Assembly: GCA_947044405.1 (NCBI GenBank)
Contig: CAMRHE010000021.1
Span: 5,254,501 to 5,318,500 of the forward strand
Reading direction: 5' to 3'
Length of the DNA stretch: 64,000 nt
Origin: Leptodactylus fallax
Taxonomy: Eukaryota; Chordata; Amphibia; Anura; Leptodactylidae
Part shown: piece after piece, positions 49,301 to 60,763 of the stretch
How the letters are laid out: every line of letters starts with the position of its first letter
Numbering within the stretch: the first letter of the stretch is position 1
Notes under the pieces: model-generated
What the model saw: only the letters and a program-made list of their open reading frames with translations
Databases searched by the model: none
Told to the model about the DNA's origin: nothing
Made by a program: the position numbers and the translations under genes

Positions 49301-49705
49301 CACCTTCTTTAAATTCTATGGTTTTATGTATAAGGAACTATTTTTTGGAAACATCTGAGAAGTTCTTAAAATTAAGCAAATACAACCTCAGATGAAAAAC
49401 ATAATGACAAATTACACCATGTCATTAATTACTTTGCAAAAAGTAGGACATAATGCAAAAGTAGGGTGTGAAAATTTTCACCTTTACTGCATTAATAAAA
49501 TAGAAGGGTAACTAGCTGCCAGGTGCTAATAATCAAATGTCCTTGAATAATTGATCATCAGCAGATGTCATCACCTCTATAAAAGAAGTTTTAGTAGTTT
49601 GCTGGTCTGGAGTATTCAGACATGTGTTAATACAATCCCAAAGAGGGGAGACATCAGCAATAATCTTAGAGAAGCAATTATTGCTGTGAAGATTCTACAG
49701 TGGGG
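49301..49705 (+). mobile_element. 5' end of a further Tc1-like element
   Basis: Starts CACCTTCTTTAAATTCTATG after TA and runs through a long 5' region to the start of a transposase. The start codon position at 49635 reads ATC instead of ATG, followed by codons for PKRGDISNNLREAIIA, the usual opening of this family after MP. The next sequence jumps to GATTCTACAGTGGGG, consistent with an internal deletion, and the remaining gene and right end are absent. It is a relic, distinct from families A, B, C, E/F and H. Confidence 0.75.
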
Positions 49706-52339
49706 TTTGAATTGCTGTTGACCAAACACCAGAGCTGTGTACACATGACCCACTAACAGTATGTCAACCAAAGATGTCCCTATTAGGTTATGTTCACACT
49801 GCTGTCTTCTTTGTGTTATTCCATCAGAGGTACAGAACAACGGAAAGCAAAGTTTTCTTTAATAACCAGCACACTTAGGCTGCCCCTATACACATAAAAT
49901 TGTCATGAGATCCTACCAATCCAATGATATTTAAGTAATTTATGTAGCCTGCTTCAAAATCAGTGAAGTAAGGTCTAACCCTTTCACCTTTAGTCTTGCA
50001 GAGGATTACTGTATATCCTAATCTATGGAATTTGCCCCATAAAATCTTCAGACAGCTACACAATGAGCATTAAAGGGAAAAAAAAGAAAATTGGGCCTTG
50101 TCCCAGGTGAACAGCAGCCAAAGGTTGGGTGGGGGAGGAAGGTTGGTGCAGGCATGTGGAACACATACAAACTCCATTCAGATGTTGCTTTGATAAAATT
50201 CATACTTAAGGATCCAGAACTTCAAGGTGACAGTGCTGAGACACCCTGCAATTTCCAGCAAGTCCATGTCACTACTGCCATTATTTCAGTCCCTGCTTTA
50301 GTTCAACATTTGTCTTGCATGGGCCTTTAAGACTTATTTTTAGCATTTCACTCTTGCACAAATTGTTATTTTTTACTTGGCGGTAATAGATGAAAGTTGA
50401 GGCGAGTTAAAAATAGCAAATATTTTTCTCTTTTAGCTTGCAATAGCTAAGAAGCGTGCGATCACATTCCATGTTAGTGTCTGCTCCTGCCACTCTGTAT
50501 GGTAGTTTATATACCGTACGCTTTGTAGATGCACCGAATGTTTAGTGTGGTGGTGCTACATAGAAATACATTTTGTGAATGAGCCACAGTGTCATTTGCA
50601 TGAAGACTTAGAAAGTGTTAATAATCTATTCCTCTTCAACATTGCTGGTTCCAGGATGAGAAGCAGCTGGTTCTTGTCGGGAGCGTACATCCCTGAACAC
50701 ACCTCTAGAAGATTATCCCGTCATTAAATATTTGTAGGATAACAGGAGAAGCCTAATTTAGTTTTTGTTTCTTTCTCTCTGTGGTTTAATCACAGATGAA
50801 AGAGACTAATAGCACTACAGAGCTTTCTGGTGATCAAAGGCCGATCAATCCTCTTTGTGGAGTAATTAACTATTTGCTAAACTTGCAGAATTGATTTCCA
50901 TTTAGGGCTAAGAGAGAGGGTTTTAAATGAAGACCGATTTACCAGGCGTGAGGAGGGAATCCAAGTACTGATGCCAAGAGATCTTCTACATGACGAATTA
51001 GAGCATGCCGTATACATGTCGAGAAATACGACTAGCATCTGGCCTTGTCTTACCAGGATGGCAGAAATCAGATATAAAGGTTGATTTCCCTGATCAGATA
51101 TAAAGTGGCATTTAAAAGGGACCCTGAGTATGTGGACAGGTCACGTTACACTTTGGTTATGATTGTGTCTATTAAAGTGACACTAGAGCTTCTTCTAGAT
51201 CAGTGACCCAGTTGTGTGCGGCTTGTGAATCGTGTTTCCCTGTTAACCTAACTGGCTAATCCTTTCTAGGACCATAGCTGACCTCATGTTAGTGGTATGT
51301 TAAATAGGTCTTTCTCTTGGAGCCATATGATTATGATTAACCTATTAGCTGCCAGGTGACACAGAGAATCTGTAGGCATTAAGAACATGGGAACGCAGAC
51401 TAAGTGCCCTTTCACACTACTGATTTTCAGCCAGAATGATGTCCATGAAAAAAAACAGATAGCACATGGACCCATTATAGTGAATGAAGCCATTCACACA
51501 CCATTTTTTTTCACGGACCAAGAGACACTGAGTAAAAAATTGTGTTGTGCACTATTTTTTTTCTCTTTTCTCTACTCATGTCAGTCATTCAAGTCTAAGA
51601 TCATGATTGGTATATGTGTGTCATCCATGGTTTTCACTGCAGCATACACTGATGTATAGGACCTACCTGCTCCATAATAATTTGCAGCTCTTCAATTCGT
51701 CCCAGACATACAGCAGCAAAAACTATGGCTAGTGATCTGTGAATAAAATGGACGGTACATGTTTCCCCTGTTTCTTGCAGATTCATTGTTAGGTGATGCT
51801 GTAAAATAATATGGCCGCAATTCAATGACTAACAGATGGCACACTATGATGTACAACATACGTTTCTTCTAGCCCTCAAAACGGATTATTTGTGTGAAAC
51901 AAAATAATGGTCCATTTACATTTTGTTTTCTACATCTATTTAGCAGATCTGTTTAATGGATGTGAAAAAACATATGCAAATGGAAGCAAACAGATGGACA
52001 TCCGTTCACCTAGAGATTAATGTAACAAAAAAAAGGTCCCGTTTCTGTCCGTTTTTTTGTGCGAACGGAAAAAGTGTAATATACTGTATATATATATACA
52101 GTATATATAATTTATTTTTTAACATTGATTTTTGTGTAAACAGATGGACATTTGTTTGCATTCATTAAACGGATCTTATAAAAAGGATGTAAAAAACATG
52201 ATGTAAATGGAGCCAAAGGCTTCATTCACATGACTGTGTTGCAAAATGGTTGTGAAAAAAAATTTTTTTCATGGCTGTTTTGCACCTGAGAGGTGCCTGT
52301 TTTCACAGATTCCTCATGCATTGCAGTGTAAAGTAAAGT
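49706..52339. other. Noncoding DNA, part possibly unique, part MITE
   Basis: From 50400 to 51260 there is no repeat motif shared with the rest of the window; it includes GGTTTAATCACAG, GATCAAAGG and AGTAATTAACT-type motifs and might contain conserved noncoding elements (inference). From about 51400 to 52250 the sequence resembles MITE debris (TTTCACACTACTGATTTTC, GTGTGTCATCCATGG, a TATATACAGTATA palindrome near 52082-52108). Confidence 0.4.
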
Positions 52340-52790
52340 AAATTTGATCTCACAAGGCCCATTAAGTGTCCTGAACTTGACAGCCAGCCACCATCATTTA
52401 TGTTTACCACACTGCCTCAACTGCAGGTGTGATGATCTGAGGAGTTACATCATATACAACAGTCGGTCACACCTAGTAGTAATATGAGGGACACTAACAG
52501 CTCAGCGATATGTGCAGGGCAGGACATCCTGCAGCCACATGTGTAGCCTCTCATGGGTGGGCTTCCAACTAGCATTTTTCAGTAGGATAATGCCCACCTA
52601 GCACAGCAAGGGTTTCCCAGGAATGTCTCCGCCAGATTGGAACACTTCTTTGGCCTGCCAGGTCACCAGATTTATTGTTAGTCAAACCTGCTTGCCTAAC
52701 CGTATCTCATCTTGTATTCAGGCTGTAGACAGCCCAGCAAGGTTCTAGAGGCTCCTTTTAATTGTACAGTTTTCCCTAATAAACGTATCT
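52340..52790 (+). mobile_element. Ancient Tc1-like transposase relic
   Basis: Heavily decayed plus-strand remains of a transposase from yet another Tc1-like group. Readable fragments in changing frames are LTAQRY (near 52497-52515), PLMGGLP (near 52550), FQ-DNA around the second catalytic Asp (near 52580), and R(I)SSCIQA near 52705-52728 corresponding to the C-terminal ASCIRA motif. A 3' tail with CTAATAAACGTATCTTTTTG follows at about 52776. No intact ends were seen. It is the oldest-looking Tc1 copy here. Confidence 0.65.
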
Positions 52791-53064
52791 TTTTGCTCTA
52801 ATATTGTAATCTCTTACCAGCATACACGGTTAAAACATTAAAACTGAGGTGTACCAAGAAAAGAATTAGGTAGGGGTGAACAGGTCACCCCATGGGGATT
52901 GAAATGCCCACATGTATTACCGCTTGACTTGCATGTTTTCTTTTACAATGTTCACTTTCTTTTATTAAAACTTGCTAAGTTAAGGATTTTGTCCACAAAA
53001 GTCAACTGAATTCAGAGGCTGGACCCCAAAGAGTATATTTGTGGTAGTTTAATCTGCGAGAGGG
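52791..53064. other. Short unassigned spacer
   Basis: Nothing recognised between the Tc1 relic and the hAT MITE. Confidence 0.4.
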
Positions 53065-53072
53065 GTAGGGAG

Positions 53073-53701
53073 CAGGGGCATAAATACCGGAGTAGCAGCG
53101 GTAGCGGCTGCCACAGGGCCCTGGACATTAAGAGGCCCGGAGCCCTCTGGCAGCCGCTACCGCGAACCCCACAAACACTGCTATCATTATACTCAGGGGT
53201 CTTTTCAGACCCCTGAGTATAACGATCGGGGGCCCAGGGGAGGTGACCGAACATAAAAAACAACGTTACTTACCTTTCCTGCTCTCCCACAGGCTTCAGG
53301 CCTGTTTGGTGACGTCCCAGACATCAGCTGATGTCATTATGCATCACGATGCCGGCCTGGCTCACTTGAGATCTGGTCCAACATTGAAGATGGCCGAAGT
53401 AGCATACCGGAGTTCATCAGAGCCAGGGAAAGGTAAGTAACATTGTTTTTTATGTTTGTATCCTCCCCTGGGTCTCCGATTATTATACAGACCCCAGAGT
53501 ATAATAATCGTTCATGGGTGGTCCACTATGGGGCCACTATGGGGCATAATACTGCGTGCAGGGCCCACTATGGCGCATTATAGTGTGTGCAGGAATGCGG
53601 TTTGTGCGCGGGGGGGTGTTGGAGGGGGGCGGTCGGGGGGGGTTTGGGGGTGGGGCCCATGTCAAATGCTCACCTTGGGGCCCAGCCATTCCTAGTTACT
53701 G
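53073..53701 (+). mobile_element. hAT-type MITE, perfect 8-bp target duplication
   Basis: A 629-bp element starting CAGGGGCATAAATACCGG and ending CTAGTTACTG. It is flanked by exact copies of GTAGGGAG at 53065-53072 and 53702-53709. It is homologous in reverse orientation to 46405-46914; shared blocks include GTAGCGGCTGCCACAGG, ACCCCACAAACACTG and CACTATGGGGC. An internal palindrome CAGGGGTCTTTTCAGACCCC lies near 53194-53213. The G-rich right part (53590-53660) is low complexity. No coding sequence. The perfect duplication suggests it is younger than the copy in the Helitron. Confidence 0.92.
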
Positions 53702-53709
53702 GTAGGGAG

Positions 53710-54103
53710 TGAAGCTTAAAAGTTCTAATAATAAAAGATTATTTACATAATCTTGTAGAATGCTTTTATGTATACAACACAAAAAAAAATCCAGCAACTA
53801 TTCCTGCCTATTACATTAAATCAGTTCATATATTTTTTGTTACAAAGGACTGATACCTCTTATTGTTTATGACATCATTCTCACTTGCAAATTAACTTCC
53901 GTCATCCAATTAAACACATACACAATTGCACAGGGTTTCGCTAGGTAGATCTGAAACTGAATTTAATTGTACATAATTATTGCATAATTATTGTACCTCC
54001 AAATACCCACATCAAAGGCAGCATCAAGTCAATTGTAACAACACTTTTGCCAGTCTGAATACAAACACTTAGATTCCTAGCTTGTTCTGTCATCTTCGCT
54101 AGC
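53710..54103. other. Unassigned noncoding DNA
   Basis: AT-rich sequence with no recognised gene or repeat end. Confidence 0.4.
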
Positions 54104-54460
54104 ATGTTCTATAAGAATATACATGTCACCCGTCTATGTTTAGAGGGTTTATGTATACATGCCTCCCATTCCCAAATTCTACCTGAAATTATGACTACTG
54201 CGGTCATGCTGGACTCTGCTTCTGTTCTCCTTATGGGAGCGTTCAACTTGATGATGTACTCAATCCAGGATAGCCTGAGGCATACAACTTCTGCCTCCTC
54301 TCAGCTGCCTCGCTGGGCTTCCACTTACCCTCTGCAGGTGGTATGGAGGCTAAGGCACCTGCATGACACTGCTTACTTATGTCATTCCTTTTCCCCCTGT
54401 TTAGAGGTTTCCATTTTCATTCTGACCCTGATTTTTCTGTCTCCCAAGTATTATGTCTAA
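54104..54460 (+). mobile_element. L1-type LINE endonuclease fragment
   Basis: A 118-codon open frame that matches the C-terminal half of an L1-type apurinic endonuclease domain. VLLMGAFN at about 54224-54247 corresponds to the conserved (L)GDFN block, with the catalytic Asp changed to Ala. SSQLPRWA and VWRLRHLHD correspond to the helix and the DVWR-HP block, and LIFLS near the end to the SRIDxIFLS block with its Arg-Ile-Asp lost. It is a remnant of ORF2, out of context with the downstream LINE at 55611, which starts in the reverse transcriptase. Inactive. Confidence 0.7.
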
Positions 54461-54689
54461 TCGGTCATGGACACCTTCACAACAGCTTGTATACCACTTC
54501 ATTACGTTGATTTTTAATTTATGTTGGCACACAGCAGCTATGCCTTTAGAGCTCTAAAAATTCCTAAATCAGATTGGGTATGTCACGGAAATGAATTGAT
54601 AAAATTACTATATACAATACTCAACTCTCAACTTCAGTATCGTGTTTATATGCCATGAAAGCATATGCTTCTATATGATAAGCACATCT

Positions 54690-55040
54690 TTAGGGTCCCA
54701 CGTTGCGAAAGCACAGCAGCAAAAAATGCTGTGTTTTACAGTACCTGCAAAGTGGATGGGATTCTGGCTTATCCCATCCACACATTGCAGGAAAAAATCC
54801 ACAGTGAAAAAGCTGCATTTTCAAAAACCAAGGCCCCATGTAGCAAAACACAACCAAAAAAATGCTGCAGGAAAAAACGCAGAGGAAACGCATTGTGTTT
54901 TTTTCCGCAGCGTTTATCATTGCGTTTTCACAGAGTTTTCCTCTGTGGACTTTCTGCCCTTATTATACCTATACGGAAAACGCCAGCATTTCCTCAGGTA
55001 TAATTGACATGCTGCAATTTTCAAAAACGGCCACCTGACT
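54690..55040. repeat. GGCTAAGG MITE family, two joined fragments
   Basis: The left piece has GGGTCCCACGTTGCGAAAGC and CCCATCCACACATTGCAGG. From about 54830 a second copy starts with AAGGCCCCATGTAGC and runs through AAACGCAGAGG, TTTCCGCAGCGTTTATCATT and TATACGGAAAACGCCAGC. Strong similarity to 22144-22491 and 7617-8010. Clear terminal flanks are lacking. Confidence 0.65.
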
Positions 55041-55594
55041 GCACAGAGCCTAAGTATTATCAGGCACCAAAACTAACTGCATTAATTGCTCAGGAACATA
55101 GAAAAAAATTCCAACTGTGCTGGAATCAGTAAAGTGATGCCTATTTACAAAAGCTAAGAACTGGAGTTGGAGGAGTTGGAGCAAAGTCCTCTTTAATTAC
55201 AGAGATAAATATGAAGTCCTACACCTGTCCCAATTCTATAGAGGTCCAGAAGAAACAAGCCCAGTTTGTTGATGTTAAAAATGGCTCTGAGATGCTGACG
55301 TTTAACTGACATCAGCCAATCCAGCTTTTTTGAATTTCCAGAGGAAGTGTTGGCATGTTTTGACACTTGATGCTCACCCATTGCTCGCTTTCCATGTAGG
55401 GAGTAGTGTCCTTCCCTAAATTCTCAGTTATGGACAGCCATAAGTTTGGATATGGATATCCATTAACTATTCTTATGCTAGTTGTCCCCCTTAGGACTGG
55501 GTTTGTTTCTTATTTTTATATTTACTTTTAGATTTGCAGAAAAACAGTATATTATGGTAAATATTCCCCAATGGATGAATACTAAAAATGATTT
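55041..55594. other. Unassigned noncoding DNA
   Basis: No gene recognised. The segment ends at the target site of the LINE insertion. Confidence 0.4.
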
Positions 55595-55610
55595 CTATAT
55601 TGGCATTGTA

Positions 55611-58420
55611 GTCACTGCAAGCCCATCTCCCTCCTAGCCCATGATATTGAGAAGGCATTTGATAGTCAATCCTGGACATACCTGACCCATGTTCTTAAAT
55701 TTATGGGCATTACTGGTCACTTTCAGAGAGCCCTTAGGGCTCTCTATTGAGACTCTCTTGCATATCTGAAGTTCCCCGCTGACTCCCCCAAGCCCATACA
55801 CATATATCGTGACACCCGCCAGGGCTGCCCCCTATCCTCTGCCCAATTTGTCTTAGTCATAGAGCCCCTGGCGATTGCTATCCGTTCACATCCTGATATT
55901 CGGAGTGTGCAGATCGGAGACTGTGAATATAAGTCCAATCTTTTTGCTGAGAATATACTGTTAACCATCACCAACTCTCTAGTCTTTCTCCTGAACTTAA
56001 TTAATACACTTTCCCAGTATATGAGACTATCAGGGCTCAAACTTAATACGTCTAAATTAGAAATACTGCATCGTAATGTCCCTTCTGCCATTGCTAAGTT
56101 GATATCCCTGAACTTGCAGACTAGAGATAAATATCTTCCCTATCTAGGTGTTAACCTTTGCAGCTCCTTATATGCACATTTTAAATGGAATTATGCCATG
56201 TTAATACTGAAGCTCCTAAAAGACCTAGTTGCCTGGCATTGCCCCACTCTTTCTTGGATAGGACTCAGTCAAAATGGTTACCCTGCCCCCGCATCCTGTA
56301 CTTTTTCCACACCCTCCCAACTCCGGTGTTCTCTACTTCCCTAACTACCCTACAAGATTTTTAACTTTGTTTGGGCATATAAAAAGCTGTGTATATGCCG
56401 ATGTGTGATGTATTTTGGTCCATCATCTTTATAGATATTATATAGTCGCCCCGCGCTCTCAACTCAGCGCCATTCATAGTGAACATGACCACCCCTAATG
56501 GATAACTCTGCAATCTGCACTGTTGGCCACGGACTCATTACAGGCCCTATTATGGACTCCATGGTCCATGGCCCGCACTCTCCCGGCTAATGTTAAAGAG
56601 GACCTTTTATGTCCTTAGGCACATACAGTTTTATATACTGCTAGAAAGCTGACAGTGCGCTGAATTCAGGGCACTGTCGGCTTTCACGTTATGTGCCACG
56701 GGGCTGGAGATATCGGTGCCGTTAGTTTTCTGCCCATCATCAGAAGGGTGTTCTTGACAGTCTAGCTGGGCTGTGACAGCTGAGCGTCATCGCAGGGCAG
56801 TAAGGAACGCCCCCTCTGACAGTACAGGGCTATGGACGAGTACAGTCAGGGGGGGTGTTCCTCACAGCTTAGCATCATCACAGGGTGGTAAGGAACGCCC
56901 CTCTGACAGTACAGGGCTATGAACAAGTACAGTCGGGGGGGAGTTCCACACAGCCCAGCTAGACTGTCAGGAACGCCCTTCTGATGATGGGCAGAAAACT
57001 AACAGCACTGATATCTCCAGCCCCGGGGCACATAACGGGAATTCAGCGCACTGTCGGCTTTCTAGCGGTATATAAAACTGCATGTGCCTGAGGACATGAA
57101 AGGTCCTCTTTAAAGTGACTGATTACATGTAGCAGTTGTGGCGGAGGGCCAATTTTCAATATGGATTGCAAAGCCCGATTTCTCCTCTAATACCGATATA
57201 CTACAACCCTTTTTTTACCCCTGGACTTTCACCCAAGGTGTTTGTTTTTTGGAGACACGCAGTTTCGTTGCCTTAATGACTTCCTCTGTAACTGGCAGGT
57301 CTTCACCAAAGACTATTTTACTAGCACCTTCTCCCCCGCCTCCCTCGGAGGACTTTAGGACTGCACAGGTTTTTCATTTCTTACCTTCTCTCGCCCCACT
57401 CAATACAGAAATCTTTCCTACCAGTTTCAAGAGATTGTGCTTGTTTAGAGCGGCTGATAAGGGCTCCCTCTCTTTTGTATATAGCTGGTTAACTCCCCAC
57501 CCCCTGACAGTAAGCTTGACTTTATGATGGCCTGGGAGCGACACCTGGATACTACCCTGACCCCAGACCAATGGTTTGACTGCTGTAGATCGATTAGCAA
57601 GGGCAGCTTGCAGGTCACCCTTATGCAGTCCTATTTAAAAGTAGTTCATGGTACTTATTTGGTCCCTCACCAACTCCATAGCTTTTTTTCCTGTCTTACC
57701 CCTTTGCTTTAGGGTTTGCAATGCCTTAGGCACCACTCTCCATGTGTGGTGGTCCTGCCCCCATGCCTGACGCTATTGGCTGGCAATCCATAGAATTGCG
57801 CAACGCCTTTTCAGAAAGTCCTTCCCATTCCAGGCCCCCATATCCCTTTTCAATCTTAATCCATCCAATTTAAAATACGCCCAATTTAAGATACTCCAAT
57901 ATATTCTATTGGCTACCCGGGTCTACATTGTCTCCAGCTGGAGAAAACCCTTTCTTCTCTCAGTGACTGAGGTCATGAGGCGGGTTGATACCATTATGCT
58001 TCAGGAGAAGATTAATTCCATAATTTTGATACCTTTCCGACCTTTGATAAGGTCACCTTGAGTCCACAGGTCTCGCATCCCGGGACTTCCGTATTGCGTC
58101 TGGCTTTACTCATATGACTGGAAGGAGTTGTCTGAGTTACACCCCCCCCCCACTCAGACAACTCCTTAGATATCAACTCTCATTACCTTACCCATGTACA
58201 CTCTAGCGCTACTTTTCCCTCTTTTTCCCCCTGATTTAGGTTGATTTTACATTTTTATTTTCTCTTTATTTCTCCCTTGTATTGTATATATGTTACTTTT
58301 GGTTTTATAGTGTCGTATGTGACATTTATTGCCATCCTTTTATCACTTTGTGCCTGTATGGTTGTTATACTGTTTTTACCATTTTCTATTGTTATTACAA
58401 TTTAATAAATATCTTTGAAA
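55611..58420 (+). mobile_element. 5'-truncated L1-type LINE with 16-bp target duplication
   Basis: Flanked by identical 16-mers CTATATTGGCATTGTA at 55595-55610 and 58421-58436, the product of target-primed reverse transcription. The insert starts inside the reverse transcriptase: a DIEKAFDS block, a stop just after RALY, then DTRQGCPLS (about 55810-55840), MEPLAIAIR-like IEPLAIAIR, and the active-site box mutated to FAEN (55943-55954) where F/YADD is expected. The GLKLNTSKLEIL block follows. The C-terminal region continues past 57138 with many breaks. The 3' end is AATAAATATCTTTGAAA at 58404-58420. A 513-bp MITE interrupts it at 56597-57109. It cannot make an active enzyme. Confidence 0.9.
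56597..57109. mobile_element. TTAA-flanked foldback MITE inside the LINE
   Basis: The ends are AGAGGACCTTTTATGTCC and its inverse GGACATGAAAGGTCCTCT, flanked by TTAA at 56593-56596 and 57110-57113. The inverted arms are very long: CACATACAGTTTTATA, TTCTGCCCATCATCAGAAGG and GGCTGGAGATATC all have partners on the right. The centre contains two tandem units of about 87 bp (56776-56949) sharing AAGGAACGCCCC and CTGACAGTACAGGGCTATG. No coding sequence. It is inserted in the LINE and therefore younger than it. Confidence 0.85.
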
Positions 58421-58436
58421 CTATATTGGCATTGTA

Positions 58437-58781
58437 CTGTATATTTGATAGTCTCCATCAATACCTTTAAGTGCAATCGTGCACCCTCCATCAGAGTGGT
58501 TGCCCACAACCCTTCTAGCCAGCGATATACATTCCATGCATTCTATGCTTACTCCTCCTGCTACCGCCTATGATAGACAATTCTTCATTGTGATCAATAG
58601 TTAGGTGGTAGAACAAGGACACTTACAAACAAATAGATCCAACCCCTCCAGTGCCAGCTCACTAAAAAAACTTATTTTTTTTTTAAACAAAAACAAGAAT
58701 AGCCAAATTAAAATCAAAAATCGCCTATAAACTTAAAAAAATTTAGATTTTCATTGTTTGCTAAATTGCCCAGCTCTAGCA
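58437..58781. other. Unassigned noncoding DNA
   Basis: Nothing recognised; A-rich around 58665-58745. Confidence 0.4.
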
Positions 58782-60535
58782 AGTAGATGTTAAAATTCTC
58801 AAAAAGGTCCTCTCTAATCTTGTTAACCATGTTATACTACCCATTATGCATCCGGACAAGAATGGCATTATGCTAGGCAAGTCTACCACCTGTAATCTCC
58901 GTCGGATATTTACGAACGCCTAGTCTTGGAATCATTGAATGCAATATATATGGATGGCCTTGGACAGGTTTGGATTTCCTGCGTAATTTGTTAGGTGGGT
59001 TCGGCTGCTATGTGAACCCTAGGGCCTTGGTCGTGGTCAAATGGCATTCCTAAAATGAGTATTGGACCACTCATTGCTGATATCCTTGGAAATCTCCTAC
59101 CTTGGGGTTAAGGTTACTAGATGTGTTTCAGATTACTCTATGCTCAATGTCCTTCCACTCCTCGCATTGCCTCGATGAATTGTCTTAGATTTGGACTAAG
59201 CTTCCCCTCTCCTTGCCTGCCCACATTAGTTTGGTTAAAATGATTCTTCTACCCAAAATAATTTATGTATTACTTCAATTACCAATATCCCCTAGAGTCT
59301 TTCAGAAGCTTCGTAGTAATGTGGTTGCTTTTATATGGGCCAACAAAAGAGCTTGGATAGCCTCTCACCTATTGTTTCAACCTAATTTTCAGTACCACTG
59401 GGTAACACGGGTATCTCACCCTTCTTTTGGCATTTCATTCTGAGGAGGCACAGACTATGGAGCTCCTTTGCCTCTCCTCTAGGCCCTATGTTTTCTCTAC
59501 TACTTTTTGGTTTTCAATTCGGGGGGCTCGGGAGGTAGATTATCGGCTCACCCCATCCTATGTCAAATTTTTGCTAATTTGATCCCAAGTTCCAAATACT
59601 TTTTATAATACAGGTTTTAATCATTATACTCCCCTTTGGCACAGTAGTTTCCTCTCAGAACTTATAGAATTATCCTGTATGAAGCTATGGAAGCCTAAGG
59701 GACTATTTTACATGGAGGGAGTTTTCCAGTCCATTCAATAGCTAATAGATTTCTCCTCAATTATCATTTGCCTTACATGCATGCAGTGCAGACACATTTT
59801 ATTGAGAACTTCTTCAGTCACAATTCCTTTCCCATCCCCAAGTCCCTAATGAAGCCCAATGAACAACTGGCAATTTCTATTCTATACCGGGATCTCTTGT
59901 CAGCTAGTATTAAGAGGTTAGATGGGTCGAAGTATATATCGTACTCAAGGCCTATATGTTTACTTCTAGAGTCCGCTGCTTCTGATTAGGTATGGGGAAG
60001 TCTCAGAGTCTTTCCTCCATCGGCTATGGTTTTGTGCCATTTTAGGGTTTTTTGGGAGCAAGTGAGGCTGTTCCTGTTTGACAAGATGGGAGTGGTGGTA
60101 CAAGGTAATCCTAAGACTTGCATAATTTTTATAGACTCAGAACTGTACCCATCACACACTGTATTCTTGGCTGAGAAACTAATCCCTGTCAGGAAAACTG
60201 TAGCCAGATTTTTGATGTCCTCTCACCTCCCTAGGCTTCAAGACTGGATACAATCAGTTAATACCACATCGCCTCTTAAAACAATGTCTGTATAAGCATA
60301 GCGATAAGGAAGACAAATTATATAGAATTTGGGATAGGTGGGTGAACCTTTCATTGACTTTCCCTTCTCACTGAACTGTTTACATTGAGCCACCTCAGGG
60401 TTAGGATTTGGGAATTTTTAATAGGATACAGAATGTAAAGCTTTCAGTCTTTTCCTTTTTTGTAATTTTTTATTGTCTTGGCCTATTTCCTTTGTACATT
60501 TATCCTAAATAAAGTTATTGTTGCTTTAAAAAAAA
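58782..60535 (+). mobile_element. L1/Tx1-type LINE fragment, RT to 3' end
   Basis: Near the left end the plus strand reads a decayed reverse transcriptase fingers block: VKILSKVLSNLV, then IMHPDKNGIMLGKSTTCNLR (58841-58900), corresponding to the HPDQTGFIPGR motif of L1-type enzymes. Further on, LPLSLPAHISLVKMILLPK (about 59202-59258) and FIWANKRAWIA match the post-palm region. The catalytic palm (YADD region) appears deleted or unreadable. The 3' end has CTAAATAAAGTTATTG and an A-rich tail at about 60505-60540. Many stops and shifts. The target duplication was not identified. Confidence 0.8.
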
Positions 60536-60748
60536 CTAAAAAAGCTACATTCATATCTACATCAGAGGCCCCTTTTGAAGTCTCCATTGCAGGCTTGTTG
60601 CTTATGACAAAAAAAATAGCACAGCAGTTTTTTCCCTAACAAAGAAGGATGTCTTGGCAGAACACGACAGACCCATTGTAAGTGGGAGAGAGTCCATCAG
60701 ATACCATCAGTGTCCATCATGTGACATATCCAACACTGCATTGTGTTA
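60536..60748. other. Short unassigned spacer
   Basis: Nothing recognised between two LINE tails. Confidence 0.4.
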
Positions 60749-60763
60749 ATAATAATAATAACA
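60749..60763. repeat. TAA microsatellite at the L2 tail
   Basis: Five TAA units at the 3' end of the minus-strand L2-type element, a typical simple-repeat tail for that clade. Confidence 0.8.
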
